Shown here: positions 20,666-28,753 of the stretch, piece after piece
Numbering within the stretch: position 1 is the stretch's first letter
How the letters are laid out: each line of letters opens with the position of its first letter
Source of the DNA: Gallionella straubiae
GTDB lineage: Bacteria > Pseudomonadota > Gammaproteobacteria > Burkholderiales > Gallionellaceae
DNA: 64,000 nucleotides
Assembly: GCF_051257895.1 (NCBI RefSeq)
Contig: NZ_CP194331.1
Span: forward strand, 1,922,001-1,986,000
Reading direction: 5' to 3'
Position numbers and translations under genes: made by a program
The notes under the pieces: model-generated
The model's input: only the letters and a program-made list of their open reading frames with translations
What the model was told of the DNA's origin: nothing
Database searches by the model: none

Positions 20666-21532
20666 TTATGCTCCGTGCAAAGGCTCTCCCGCCCGTTTTG
20701 CCTGCCACTCAACCGCCGCCTTCACCCCCAGCGTCACCAGCGCCAGCAGGGCCAGCAGCGAGGCCACGCTGAACGCGGCGGCGAAGTTGTATTCGTTGTA
20801 GAGGATCTCGACATGCAGCGGCATGGTGTTGGTCAATCCGCGGATATGACCGGACACCACCGAAACCGCGCCGAATTCGCCCATCGCGCGCGCGTTGCAC
20901 AGAATCACGCCGTACAGCAGCCCCCACTTGATGCCGGGCAGGGTCACGCGGCGGAACGCCTGCCAGCCGGACGCGCCGAGCGAGATCGCGGCCTCTTCCT
21001 CCTCCTTGCCCTGCGCCTGCATCAATGGGATCAATTCGCGCGCGACGAACGGGAAGGTCACGAACACGGTCGCGAGCACAATGCCGGGCACCGCGAAGAT
21101 CAGCCTGATGTCGTGTTCCAGCAGCCACGGCCCGAACCAGCCCTGCGCGCCGAACAGCAGCACGTAGATCAGGCCGGACACCACCGGGCTGACCGCGAAC
21201 GGCAGGTCGATCAGCGTGATGAGCAGGCTCTTGCCCCTGAACTCGAACTTGGCGATCGCCCAGGCCGCCGTCACGCCGAACACCAGGTTCGCGGGAACCG
21301 CGATGGCGGCGACGAGCAGCGTGAGCTTGATCGCCTCCCATGCGTCGGGCTCCTGCAAGGCCGCCCAGTACAGCGGCCAGCCCTTCTTGAACGCCTCGTA
21401 GAACACCGCGAACAGCGGGATGCAGAGGAACAGCACGAGGTAGCCGAGCGCGATGCCGGTCAGCAGCAGCGTGACGCCGCGCGATTCGTGCGTGGAAATG
21501 CGTCGCTGTATGGATGGGCTCGAAGACATCAT
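20666..21532 (-). CDS. cysW: Sulfate ABC transporter permease CysW
   Basis: Inner-membrane permease with about six hydrophobic segments (for example LLLTGIALGYLVLFLCIPLFAVFYEAF). The EAA coupling loop is EEEAAISLGASGWQAFRRVTLP, and the CysW-like segment ARAMGEFGAVSVVSGHIRG follows. It has 288 aa from 21532; a second ATG at 21529 directly follows and has better spacing from AAGGAG. The cysT stop overlaps these start codons. The longer open frame extending to 22081 lies within cysT and is a shadow. Confidence 0.95.
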   Translation of the reverse strand: MMSSSPSIQRRISTHESRGVTLLLTGIALGYLVLFLCIPLFAVFYEAFKKGWPLYWAALQEPDAWEAIKLTLLVAAIAVPANLVFGVTAAWAIAKFEFRGKSLLITLIDLPFAVSPVVSGLIYVLLFGAQGWFGPWLLEHDIRLIFAVPGIVLATVFVTFPFVARELIPLMQAQGKEEEEAAISLGASGWQAFRRVTLPGIKWGLLYGVILCNARAMGEFGAVSVVSGHIRGLTNTMPLHVEILYNEYNFAAAFSVASLLALLALVTLGVKAAVEWQAKRAGEPLHGA

Positions 21533-22359
21533 CTTGCTCCTTTGCGGCTCGCCCACCATTGCAGGCCGTTGATCGCGAGCAGCAGCGCGAACGAGATCAG
21601 CAGCATCACCACCGCAATGGCCGTCGCGCCTGCGTAGTCGTATTGCTCCAGCTTGGCGACGATCAGCAGCGGCGCGATTTCGGAGGCGTAGGGCATGTTG
21701 CCCGCGATGAAGATCACCGAGCCGTATTCGCCGATGGCGCGCGCGAAGGCCAGCGCGAAGCCGGTCAGCAGCGCCGGGAAGATCGCCGGGAAGATCACGC
21801 GGCGGAACACGTCCCAGCGCGAAGCACCCAGGCTCGCTGCCGCCTCTTCGACCTCGGCCTCCACGTCGGCCAGCACCGGCTGCACCGTGCGCACCACGAA
21901 CGGCAGGCCGATGAAGGTCAGCGCGACCACGATACCCAGCGGGGTGTAGGCCACCTTGATGTCGTGCGCGGCGAAATGCTGGCCGAGCCAGCCGTTGGGC
22001 GCATACAGCGTCGCCAGCACGATACCCGCCACGGCAGTCGGCAGCGCGAACGGCAAGTCGACCAGCGCATCGATGAGGCACTTGCCGGGGAAGCGGTAGC
22101 GCACCAGCACCCAGGCCACGATCAGCCCGAAGACGGCATTCACCAAGGCGGCGGCGAATGAAGCGAAGAAAGTAACCTTCAGTGAGGCGACCACGCGTTC
22201 GCCAGTGGCGACCTCCCAGAAGCCGCCCCAGCCCAGCGCCGCGGTCTTGAAGAACAGCGAAGACAGCGGGATCAGCACGATCAGCGAGAGATACAGCAGC
22301 GTGAAGCCCAGCGCCAGATTGAAGCCGGGCAGCACGCTGTGCGCCTTGAATTGCGCCAT
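21529..22359 (-). CDS. cysT: Sulfate ABC transporter permease CysT (CysU)
   Basis: 276-aa inner-membrane permease partner of CysW. Hydrophobic segments include LALGFTLLYLSLIVLIPLSSLFF and AVVMLLISFALLLAI. DLPFALPTAVAGI, the EAA loop EEAAASLGASRWDVFRRVIFP and ARAIGEYGSVIFIAGNMP are typical of CysT. It begins after a 101-nt gap downstream of sbp that contains its own CysB-like operator and -10 box, so it can be transcribed separately from the porin-sbp unit. Confidence 0.95.
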   Translation of the reverse strand: MAQFKAHSVLPGFNLALGFTLLYLSLIVLIPLSSLFFKTAALGWGGFWEVATGERVVASLKVTFFASFAAALVNAVFGLIVAWVLVRYRFPGKCLIDALVDLPFALPTAVAGIVLATLYAPNGWLGQHFAAHDIKVAYTPLGIVVALTFIGLPFVVRTVQPVLADVEAEVEEAAASLGASRWDVFRRVIFPAIFPALLTGFALAFARAIGEYGSVIFIAGNMPYASEIAPLLIVAKLEQYDYAGATAIAVVMLLISFALLLAINGLQWWASRKGAR

Positions 22360-22389
22360 CGGATATTCCTTGAAGTTGAATTGGCGTGC

Positions 22390-22441
22390 AGTCTAGCGAG
22401 GCAATCCGGTGCAGAAAAATAACAAATTCTTCATTGGTTAT
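22390..22441 (-). promoter_or_regulatory. CysB-like operator and promoter of cysTWA-cysB
   Basis: ATAAC (22419-22423), 13 nt, GTTAT (22437-22441). Reading toward cysT, exactly 23 nt separate the palindrome from a TAGACT -10 box (22395-22390). No TTGACA-like -35 is present, as expected for an activator-dependent promoter. The same half sites, spacing and distance recur at 24641-24692. Confidence 0.7.
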
Positions 22442-22460
22442 CTGTTTTCGGAATAAGCGC

Positions 22461-23465
22461 CTACTTCCTGCCGTAAATCTGGTCGAACACTCCGCCGTCG
22501 TCGAAGTGTTTTTTCTGCACCTTGGCCCAGCCGCCGAATACCGCGTCGATGGTGATCAGGTTCAGCCTCGGAAACTGCCTCGCGTATTTCTCGGCCACCT
22601 TGGCATCGGTCGGGCGGTAGTAGTTCTGCGCCGCGATCTCCTGGCCTTCCGGGGAATAGAGGTATTCGAGATAGGCTTCCGCGACCTTGCGCGTGCCGTG
22701 CTTGTCCGCATTCTTGTCCACCACGGTGACCGGCGGCTCGGCGAGGATGCTCAGGCTGGGTGCGATGATGTCGAACTTGTCCGGGCCGAGTTCCTTGACC
22801 GCGAGATAGGCCTCGTTCTCCCAGGCCAGCAGCACGTCGCCGATGCCGCGCTCGACGAAGGTGGTGGTGGAGCCGCGCGCGCCGGAATCCAGCACCGGCA
22901 CGTTGGCGAACAGCTTGCCGACGAATTCCTTCGCCTTGGCCTCGTCGTTGCCGTTGTGCTTCAGCGCGTAGCCCCAGGCTGCGAGGTAGTTCCAGCGTGC
23001 GCCTCCGGAGGTCTTGGGGTTGGGCGTGATGACGGCGATGCCAGGCTTGACCAGGTCGCTCCAGTCCCTGATGGCCTTTGGGTTGTCCTTGCGCACCAGG
23101 AACACGATGGTCGAGGTGTAGGGCGCGCTGTTGTGCGGCAGCCGCTTCTGCCAGTCCGCCGGGATCAGCCAGCCCTTTGCTGCGAGCGCGTCGATGTCTC
23201 CGGCCAGCGCCAGCGTCGCCACGTCGGCCTCCAGCCCGTCGATGATCGCGCGCGCCTGTTTACCGGAGCCGCCATGCGACTGTTTGACAACTACGTCATC
23301 GCCGGTTTTGCCCTTCCAGTATCTGGCGAAGGCGGCGTTGTAGTCCTGATACAGTTCGCGCGTCGGATCGTAGGACACGTTGAGCAGTTTGATTTCCGCG
23401 GCATGGGCGGCGGACAAGCCGAGCGCGAAGGCCAGGATGGCGGCGGTAAGTTGGTATCGTTTCAT
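22461..23465 (-). CDS. sbp: Periplasmic sulfate-binding protein
   Basis: Delivers sulfate to CysTWA. A signal peptide (MKRYQLTAAILAFALGLSAAHA) precedes the mature start AEIKLLNVSYDPTRELYQDYN, a hallmark of Sbp. QSHGGSGKQARAII, NPKTSGGARWNYLAAWGYAL and LDSGARGSTTTFVERGIGDV contain the sulfate-contact loops. It has 334 aa. The ATG at 23465 gives the signal peptide with GGAG upstream; a start at 23609 would run into the porin gene. It lies 28 nt after the porin stop and is probably cotranscribed with it. Confidence 0.95.
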   Translation of the reverse strand: MKRYQLTAAILAFALGLSAAHAAEIKLLNVSYDPTRELYQDYNAAFARYWKGKTGDDVVVKQSHGGSGKQARAIIDGLEADVATLALAGDIDALAAKGWLIPADWQKRLPHNSAPYTSTIVFLVRKDNPKAIRDWSDLVKPGIAVITPNPKTSGGARWNYLAAWGYALKHNGNDEAKAKEFVGKLFANVPVLDSGARGSTTTFVERGIGDVLLAWENEAYLAVKELGPDKFDIIAPSLSILAEPPVTVVDKNADKHGTRKVAEAYLEYLYSPEGQEIAAQNYYRPTDAKVAEKYARQFPRLNLITIDAVFGGWAKVQKKHFDDGGVFDQIYGRK

Positions 23466-23493
23466 GTGATTTTCTCCTTGTGAGCTTTGTTGT

Positions 23494-24579
23494 TTAGAAG
23501 CTGTGCGCCAGCCCGAGGCCGAACCCGGAAAGCTTCGCGCCGAGGCCCGCCGCACCCGCCGCACTCGCGACGGTGGTGTTTGCCGAGAAGTTGTAGGAGG
23601 CCGCCGCATCGTTGCTCAGCGCGGTGTAGAAACCGTACAGTTCGGTGCGTTTGGAGAGGTTGTAGCCGTAGCGCAGCGAATACTGGTTCGCGCCGGTGTT
23701 CGCCACGCCGCCCAGGTCGCCCGCGCGGCTGTAGAACGCGCCGAGGCTGTTCGCGCCGAACCTGTATTTGCCGGACAACTCCCAGCCGTTGCGCGAGGAA
23801 GTCGCGGTGCTGCCCACCGCCGTCGCCACCGAGAGGCGCTCGACGGTCAGGCCGACCTGGCCGCTACCGATCTTGTAGGCGCCCACCAGCCGGTGCGCCG
23901 CATCGGTCAGGCTGGCCGCCGTGGATAACGCGTCCCTGTGCGCCTCGTAGGCGTAGGCGGCGTAGAGCGCATCGTTCTCGTAGGCCGCCGACAGCGACCA
24001 GACGGACTTGTCGCCGCCCGCCGCGACGCTAGCCTTCTTCGTATTGTCCGGCGCGTAGGCGAGTTTCGCCTGGAAGCCGTTGAAGCTGGGCGTCCAGTAC
24101 TGGAGCACGTTCTTCTGGCGCGTGTTGAAGCTGGCGTTGCCGTTTGCGGTGCCGACGCGGCCGGTGAGGTCGAGCGCGGAGGCGGTGTGGGTGTTGTCGA
24201 ACAACTCGACCCTGTTGTGCGCGACCTTGTAGGGCGTGTCCCAGTTGCCGTAGAACGCGGTGCCGAAGCCGCCCTCCAGCCCCACCTGGCTGTTGCGCGT
24301 GCTCGCGAACGGTGTGCCGCCGCTGTTGGTGAGGTCGAACTGCGCCTCCAGTTGCCAGATTGCCGCGAGGCCGTCGCCGAGGTCTTCCCTGCCCCTGACG
24401 CCGAGGCGTGAGGCGTTGGATACGATGCGGTTCAGGCCGGTCGCGGCGGCGGCCTTGTCGTTCCTGACGGATTCGAGGTCGGCGTGCAGCACGCCATAGA
24501 CGTTGATGTTGCTGTTCTCGGCGAAGACCGGCGCGGAAACGGCGGCGGCGATGGCTGCCGCGATGATTTTCTTCTGCAT
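23494..24579 (-). CDS. Outer-membrane porin (Gram-negative trimeric type), sulfate-linked
   Basis: 361-aa porin. A signal peptide (MQKKIIAAAIAAAVSAPVFA) precedes NSNINVYGVLHADLESV, the standard first strand of betaproteobacterial 16-stranded porins. Loops with SRLGVRGREDLGDGLAAIWQLEAQF and a final aromatic residue (GLALAHSF) support outer-membrane insertion by Bam. It sits directly upstream of sbp with a 28-nt gap and carries a CysB-like operator upstream. A role in sulfate or organosulfonate entry under sulfur limitation is therefore inferred, not proven. Confidence 0.93.
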   Translation of the reverse strand: MQKKIIAAAIAAAVSAPVFAENSNINVYGVLHADLESVRNDKAAAATGLNRIVSNASRLGVRGREDLGDGLAAIWQLEAQFDLTNSGGTPFASTRNSQVGLEGGFGTAFYGNWDTPYKVAHNRVELFDNTHTASALDLTGRVGTANGNASFNTRQKNVLQYWTPSFNGFQAKLAYAPDNTKKASVAAGGDKSVWSLSAAYENDALYAAYAYEAHRDALSTAASLTDAAHRLVGAYKIGSGQVGLTVERLSVATAVGSTATSSRNGWELSGKYRFGANSLGAFYSRAGDLGGVANTGANQYSLRYGYNLSKRTELYGFYTALSNDAAASYNFSANTTVASAAGAAGLGAKLSGFGLGLAHSF

Positions 24580-24640
24580 GATGAAACTCCTTTATTCGTT
24601 GATTGGGATCGATCGCGAGTGCGCATTTCACGATGGGCGC

Positions 24641-24692
24641 ATCGTAGGGACGCGACCTCATGCCGTGAAATAACTTGTTCTCGTTTGGTTAT
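24641..24692 (-). promoter_or_regulatory. CysB-like operator and promoter of porin-sbp
   Basis: ATAAC (24670-24674), 13 nt, GTTAT (24688-24692). Twenty-three nt downstream toward the porin is TACGAT (24646-24641) as a -10 box. Both sites are followed on the plus strand by the same CTGTTTT. The geometry is identical to the site upstream of cysT. Confidence 0.7.
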
Positions 24693-24800
24693 CTGTTTTT
24701 TGAATATGCGGGAGCCGGCGGGATGCGCAGGGACGTGCCTGACCTTGCAGGGCGTTATCGGTTAAAGTAATGCCGTGCAGACTCTTGCGGGTGGTCGGAG

Positions 24801-25886
24801 ATGGCTCAGCTCGAAATCAGGAATGTCACGCGCCGCTTCGGCAATTTCGTCGCGGTGGACGATGTCAGCCTGAATATCGAAGCGGGCGAGTTCTTCACCC
24901 TGCTCGGCCCCTCCGGCTGCGGCAAGACCACCATCCTGCGCATGATCGCGGGCTTCGACCTGCCCGACGCGGGGCAGATCCTGCTCGACGGCAAGGACCT
25001 CGCCGCCACCCCCGCGGAAAAGCGTCCCATCCATACCGTGTTCCAGAGCTACGCGCTGTTCCCGCATATGACGGTCGCGCAGAACGTCGCCTTCCCGCTC
25101 AGGATGGCGCGCCGCCCGGCCGCCGAGATCGACCGTATGCTGCGCGAGACGCTGGAGCAGGTGCACCTCACCGACAAGGCAGACGCCTATCCGCACGAAC
25201 TGTCCGGCGGGCAGAAGCAGCGCGTCGCGCTCGCGCGCGGGTTGGTCAACCGGCCGCGCCTGTTGCTGCTCGATGAGCCGCTCGGCGCGCTCGACGCCAA
25301 GCTGCGCGAGGAGATGCAGGTCGAGCTCATCAACCTGCAGCGCGAGGTCGGCGTGACCTTCGTGTTCGTCACCCACGCCCAGGTCGAGGCGCTGGCGCTC
25401 TCGCACCGCATCGCGGTGATGAACCGGGGCAGGGTGGAGCAGGTGGACGAGCCATCCCGGCTGTACGGCTGCCCGCAGACCCGCTTCGTCGCCGACTTTA
25501 TCGGCCACCTCAACCAGCTCGAGGCGCAGGTGACGAAAGTCGGCCACACTCATATCCACCTCGAAGTGGCGGGACTGGGCGAGATCGTCGCGCCGCTGCC
25601 GAAGGGCGCGGTCTCCGGCGGCAAGGGCGTGTTTGCGATACGCACCGAGCAGGTGCGCATCGGCGTGCACGGCGAGCTGGACGAACTGAAGAACCACTTC
25701 TCCGGCGTGGTGCACAACCTGCTGTATCGCGGCGACGTCAGCGTGTACAAGGTTGCGCTTCCCAACGGCGCAACGGTCGAGGCGCTGCTGCCCAATTCCG
25801 CGCCGGGGCGCGCCGAGCTGTTCGAGGTGGGCGACACAGTCAAGATCGGCTGGCGCCACGATGCGGGGATGTTCCTGCATGACTGA
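24801..25886 (+). CDS. potA: Spermidine/putrescine ABC transporter ATP-binding protein
   Basis: ATPase of a polyamine importer. Walker A GPSGCGKTTILRM, signature LSGGQKQRVALARGLV, Walker B LLLLDEPLGALD and H-loop FVFVTHAQVEAL are followed by a C-terminal TOBE domain (FAIRTEQVRIGVHGELDELKNHFSGVV). The Q in THAQ replaces the usual D, and QVEAL replaces QEEAL, a mild departure that leaves the catalytic His intact. It has 361 aa. CGGAG lies just before the ATG. It is followed with an 8-nt overlap by the permease gene. Confidence 0.92.
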   Translation: MAQLEIRNVTRRFGNFVAVDDVSLNIEAGEFFTLLGPSGCGKTTILRMIAGFDLPDAGQILLDGKDLAATPAEKRPIHTVFQSYALFPHMTVAQNVAFPLRMARRPAAEIDRMLRETLEQVHLTDKADAYPHELSGGQKQRVALARGLVNRPRLLLLDEPLGALDAKLREEMQVELINLQREVGVTFVFVTHAQVEALALSHRIAVMNRGRVEQVDEPSRLYGCPQTRFVADFIGHLNQLEAQVTKVGHTHIHLEVAGLGEIVAPLPKGAVSGGKGVFAIRTEQVRIGVHGELDELKNHFSGVVHNLLYRGDVSVYKVALPNGATVEALLPNSAPGRAELFEVGDTVKIGWRHDAGMFLHD

Positions 25887-26784
25887 GCGCCTTCACAGAC
25901 CGGCCTTCCTCCTCGCCAGGTGGCTGGTGAGCGGCCCGCCGTTCGTATTCCTGCTGCTGTTCTTCGTCGCGCCGAGCGCCATCATGGTGCTTGCCTCGTT
26001 CCGCTATCCGGGCGAGTTCGGCGGGCTCGCGCCGCTCGCCGCCGCCGATCCCAAAGTATTGCAAGGCATCACGCTGGAGACCTACCGGTTCTTCTTCAGC
26101 GACTTCATCTACACGGAAATCTTCATCAAGTCGTTTTTCGTGGCGCTCGCCACCACGCTGATCTGCCTCATCATGGCCTATCCGCTCGCGCTGCTGATCG
26201 CGCGCAGCCCGAAGAAGAGCCGCGACCTGATGGTGCTGCTGGTGATCCTGCCGTTCGCGAGCAACTTCCTGATCCGCGTCTATGCCTGGATGATCGTGCT
26301 TGGCCCGCAGGCCGTGCTGAGCCGGGTGGTCAACGGGCTGCTGCAGGGGATAGGCATGGAGCCGGTGCACCTACTGTTCTCGCCGTTCGCGGTGCTGGTC
26401 GCGATGGTGTACGTGCACCTGCCGTTCATGGTGCTGCCGCTCTACACCAATCTCGAGAAGCACGACCCCGCGCTGCTCGACGCCGCGCAGGATTGCGGGG
26501 CGAATGCGTGGCAGCGGTTCTGGCGCGTGACCTTCCCGCTCTCGCTGCCGGGCATTTTCTCCGGCTCGGCGCTGGTGTTCATCCCGGTACTCGGCATGTT
26601 CGCGATCCCCGACATCCTCGGCGGCACCGGCGACATGCTGATCGGCAACCTCATCAAGGAGCAGTTCCTTGGCACGCGCGACTGGCCATTCGGCTCGACG
26701 CTGTCGATCATGCTGACCCTCGCGGTGCTGCTGGCCGCGTGGCTCGCGGCGAAGCTTGCCGGAAAGCGGGGCAGCTATGCGTAG
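25879..26784 (+). CDS. potB: Polyamine ABC transporter permease PotB
   Basis: Inner-membrane permease of 301 aa with about six hydrophobic segments (FVFLLLFFVAPSAIMVLASF; LMVLLVILPFASNFLIRVYAWM). The EAA loop is LLDAAQDCGANAWQRFWRVTFPLSLPG. The ATG at 25879 overlaps the potA stop; the frame further upstream lies in potA and is a shadow. LIRVYAWMIVLG matches PotB rather than PotC permeases. It should pair with PotC to form the channel. Confidence 0.92.
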   Translation: MTERLHRPAFLLARWLVSGPPFVFLLLFFVAPSAIMVLASFRYPGEFGGLAPLAAADPKVLQGITLETYRFFFSDFIYTEIFIKSFFVALATTLICLIMAYPLALLIARSPKKSRDLMVLLVILPFASNFLIRVYAWMIVLGPQAVLSRVVNGLLQGIGMEPVHLLFSPFAVLVAMVYVHLPFMVLPLYTNLEKHDPALLDAAQDCGANAWQRFWRVTFPLSLPGIFSGSALVFIPVLGMFAIPDILGGTGDMLIGNLIKEQFLGTRDWPFGSTLSIMLTLAVLLAAWLAAKLAGKRGSYA

Positions 26785-27553
26785 GGGACCATGGCTATGG
26801 GCGGCGGCGCTCGCGGTGTACGCCTTCCTCTACGTGCCGCTCGCGATCGTCGTCACCTACTCGTTCAACGACTCGCACCTCAACGCCGAATGGGTGGGAT
26901 TTACCTGGCACTGGTACGAGGTGCTGTTCAGCGACGAGGCGATGCTAGCCGCCGCGGGCAACTCACTGTTCATCGCGCTGGTGTCGAGCCTGGTTGCCAC
27001 GGTGCTCGGCACGATGGCCGGCATCGCGATGCACCGCTACAGGCTGCGCCTGCTGACCTTCATGGTGCTGACTCCGGTGGCGATGCCGGAAATCCTGCTC
27101 GGCGTGTCGCTGCTGCTGTTCTTCATCCAGGTGCTCAATCTGACGCTCGGCCTGCTGTCCATCGTGCTCGCGCATATCACCTTCTCCATCGGCTTCGTCG
27201 CGATCATCGTGCGTGCGCGGCTGGCCGGCATGGACGAGAGCATCTTCGAGGCGGCGCGCGACCTCGGCGCATCGCCCTGGGAGACCTTCCGCTACGTCAC
27301 CTTCCCGCTGATACTGCCCGGCGTGGTCGCGGGCGGCCTGATGGCGTTCACGCTGTCGATCGACGACTTCGTGATCACCTTCTTCACCGCCGGCGTCGGG
27401 GTGTCCACCCTGCCGCTGCATATCTACTCGATGATCAAGATCGCGGTGACGCCGGAAGTGAACGCGGTGTCCACGCTGCTGATGCTGCTCACGCTGACCA
27501 TGATCGTGCTCGCCGCGAAGTTCGCGCCGGATGTGCTGAAAGGCAAGGCATGA
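26777..27553 (+). CDS. potC: Polyamine ABC transporter permease PotC
   Basis: Second permease, 258 aa. PLAIVVTYSFNDSHLNAEWVGFTWHWYEVLF is characteristic of PotC. TPVAMPEILLGVSLLLFF and the EAA loop IFEAARDLGASPWETFRYVTFPLILPG follow. The ATG at 26777 overlaps the end of potB by 8 nt; an in-frame start at 26756 lies deeper in potB. The stop overlaps the potD start in an ATGA. Confidence 0.93.
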   Translation: MRRGPWLWAAALAVYAFLYVPLAIVVTYSFNDSHLNAEWVGFTWHWYEVLFSDEAMLAAAGNSLFIALVSSLVATVLGTMAGIAMHRYRLRLLTFMVLTPVAMPEILLGVSLLLFFIQVLNLTLGLLSIVLAHITFSIGFVAIIVRARLAGMDESIFEAARDLGASPWETFRYVTFPLILPGVVAGGLMAFTLSIDDFVITFFTAGVGVSTLPLHIYSMIKIAVTPEVNAVSTLLMLLTLTMIVLAAKFAPDVLKGKA

Positions 27554-28605
27554 AGTGGCCCGGCCTGCTGTTCCTGCTGTTCATCGGCGGCGCGCATGCC
27601 GACGACGTGCTGCACCTCTACAACTGGAACAACTACATCTCGGGCGAGACGGTGGCTCGCTTCGAGGAGCGATGCGCCTGCCGCGTGGTGCAGGACTATT
27701 ACTCCGACAACGAGGAGATGCTCGCCAAGCTGGCCGCGGGCGCGACCGGCTACGACCTCATCGTGCCGACCGGCAACGCGATGGAATCGCTGATCCGCCA
27801 AAAAGCCCTGCGTCCGCTCGATAAGGGCCTGCTGCCGAACCTGAAGAACATCGATCCGGCCTACCTCGACACTCCGTTCGATCCGGGCAATAAATTCTCG
27901 GTGCCATATGCCTACACCCTCACGCTGATTGGCTACAACAGCGAGAGGCTGCGCGGGCTGAAGCTGCCGCTCGACAGCTGGGCGGCCATCTTCGAGCCGC
28001 GCTACCTGGCGAAAATCCGCGGGCACGTCACCGTGCTCGACAGCCAGCGCGAACTGCTCGCGGCGGCGCTGAAGTACCTTGGTTATTCAGCGAACGATGT
28101 GGACGAGGCGCACTGGAAACAGGCGCGTGACCTGATCGTCCGCGCCAAGCCCTACTGGGCGGCATTCAACGCGTCGAGCTACATCAAGGAACTGACGGTG
28201 GGCAACATCTGGCTGGTGCACGGCTATTCCAATGACATCTTCCAGGCCGACCTAGATGCGCAGAAGGCCGGACGCGGTTTCCGTATCCTCGCCAGCATCC
28301 CGAAGGAGGGTGCGGTGCTGTCCATGGACTCGATGGTGCTGCACAAGAGTGGCCCGCGCCCCGATCTCGCGCACCGCTTCATCGACTTTATGCTCGAGGG
28401 CGGGAATTCCGCCGAGCTCACCAACCTGATCGGCTCGGGCAACCCCAACCGCGACGCGCTGCAATACATCCGGCCGGAAGTCGCGCAAAACCCCGCGGTG
28501 TTCCCCGGCCCGGAGCAGCGCGCGCGGCTGGAGATGCTGCGCGACCTCGACCGCCACCGGCGCCGCGTGCTGTCGCGCATCTGGACGGAGATCAAGCTGA
28601 GGTAG
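27550..28605 (+). CDS. potD: Periplasmic spermidine/putrescine-binding protein PotD
   Basis: Substrate-binding component, 351 aa. A short signal peptide (MKWPGLLFLLFIGGAHA) precedes DDVLHLYNWNNYISGETVARFEE, the standard PotD/PotF mature N-terminus. YYSDNEEMLAKLAAG and YDLIVPTGNAMESL line the polyamine site in the family. The ATG at 27550 overlaps the potC stop (ATGA). potABCD are thus tightly coupled in one operon. Two cysteines (CAC near residue 38) are unusual, but I draw no conclusion from them. Confidence 0.93.
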   Translation: MKWPGLLFLLFIGGAHADDVLHLYNWNNYISGETVARFEERCACRVVQDYYSDNEEMLAKLAAGATGYDLIVPTGNAMESLIRQKALRPLDKGLLPNLKNIDPAYLDTPFDPGNKFSVPYAYTLTLIGYNSERLRGLKLPLDSWAAIFEPRYLAKIRGHVTVLDSQRELLAAALKYLGYSANDVDEAHWKQARDLIVRAKPYWAAFNASSYIKELTVGNIWLVHGYSNDIFQADLDAQKAGRGFRILASIPKEGAVLSMDSMVLHKSGPRPDLAHRFIDFMLEGGNSAELTNLIGSGNPNRDALQYIRPEVAQNPAVFPGPEQRARLEMLRDLDRHRRRVLSRIWTEIKLR

Positions 28606-28753
28606 GCGGCTACTGAATCACCCCTATGTTTAATCTTGCGCAATCTGTGTAATCTGGCCCAAGCGGTGATTTTTTCCCCAAGGGGGTAGAATAGCCGCGG
28701 TGTCTCAAGGGCGGCGCTCGCCGCTTTGCAGGAAATACATATCGGGAGGTTTC
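28606..28753 (+). promoter_or_regulatory. Leader region of the dnaK2 block
   Basis: 148-nt gap. A -10-like TAGAAT lies at 28688-28693, directly after a CCCCAAGGGG palindrome (28676-28685). No clear sigma32 site (CTTGAAA with CCCCAT) could be found. GGGAGG precedes the dnaK2 ATG. Confidence 0.3.

Noticed and set aside
20666..22081. CysW extended to 471 codons
   Set aside because: The added 183 codons lie in cysT in another frame; CysW motifs begin only after the ATG at 21532/21529.
28606..28753. Heat-shock sigma32 promoter upstream of dnaK2
   Set aside because: ACCCCTATG near 28618 resembles a -10 but there is no CTTGAAA-like element at the right distance.
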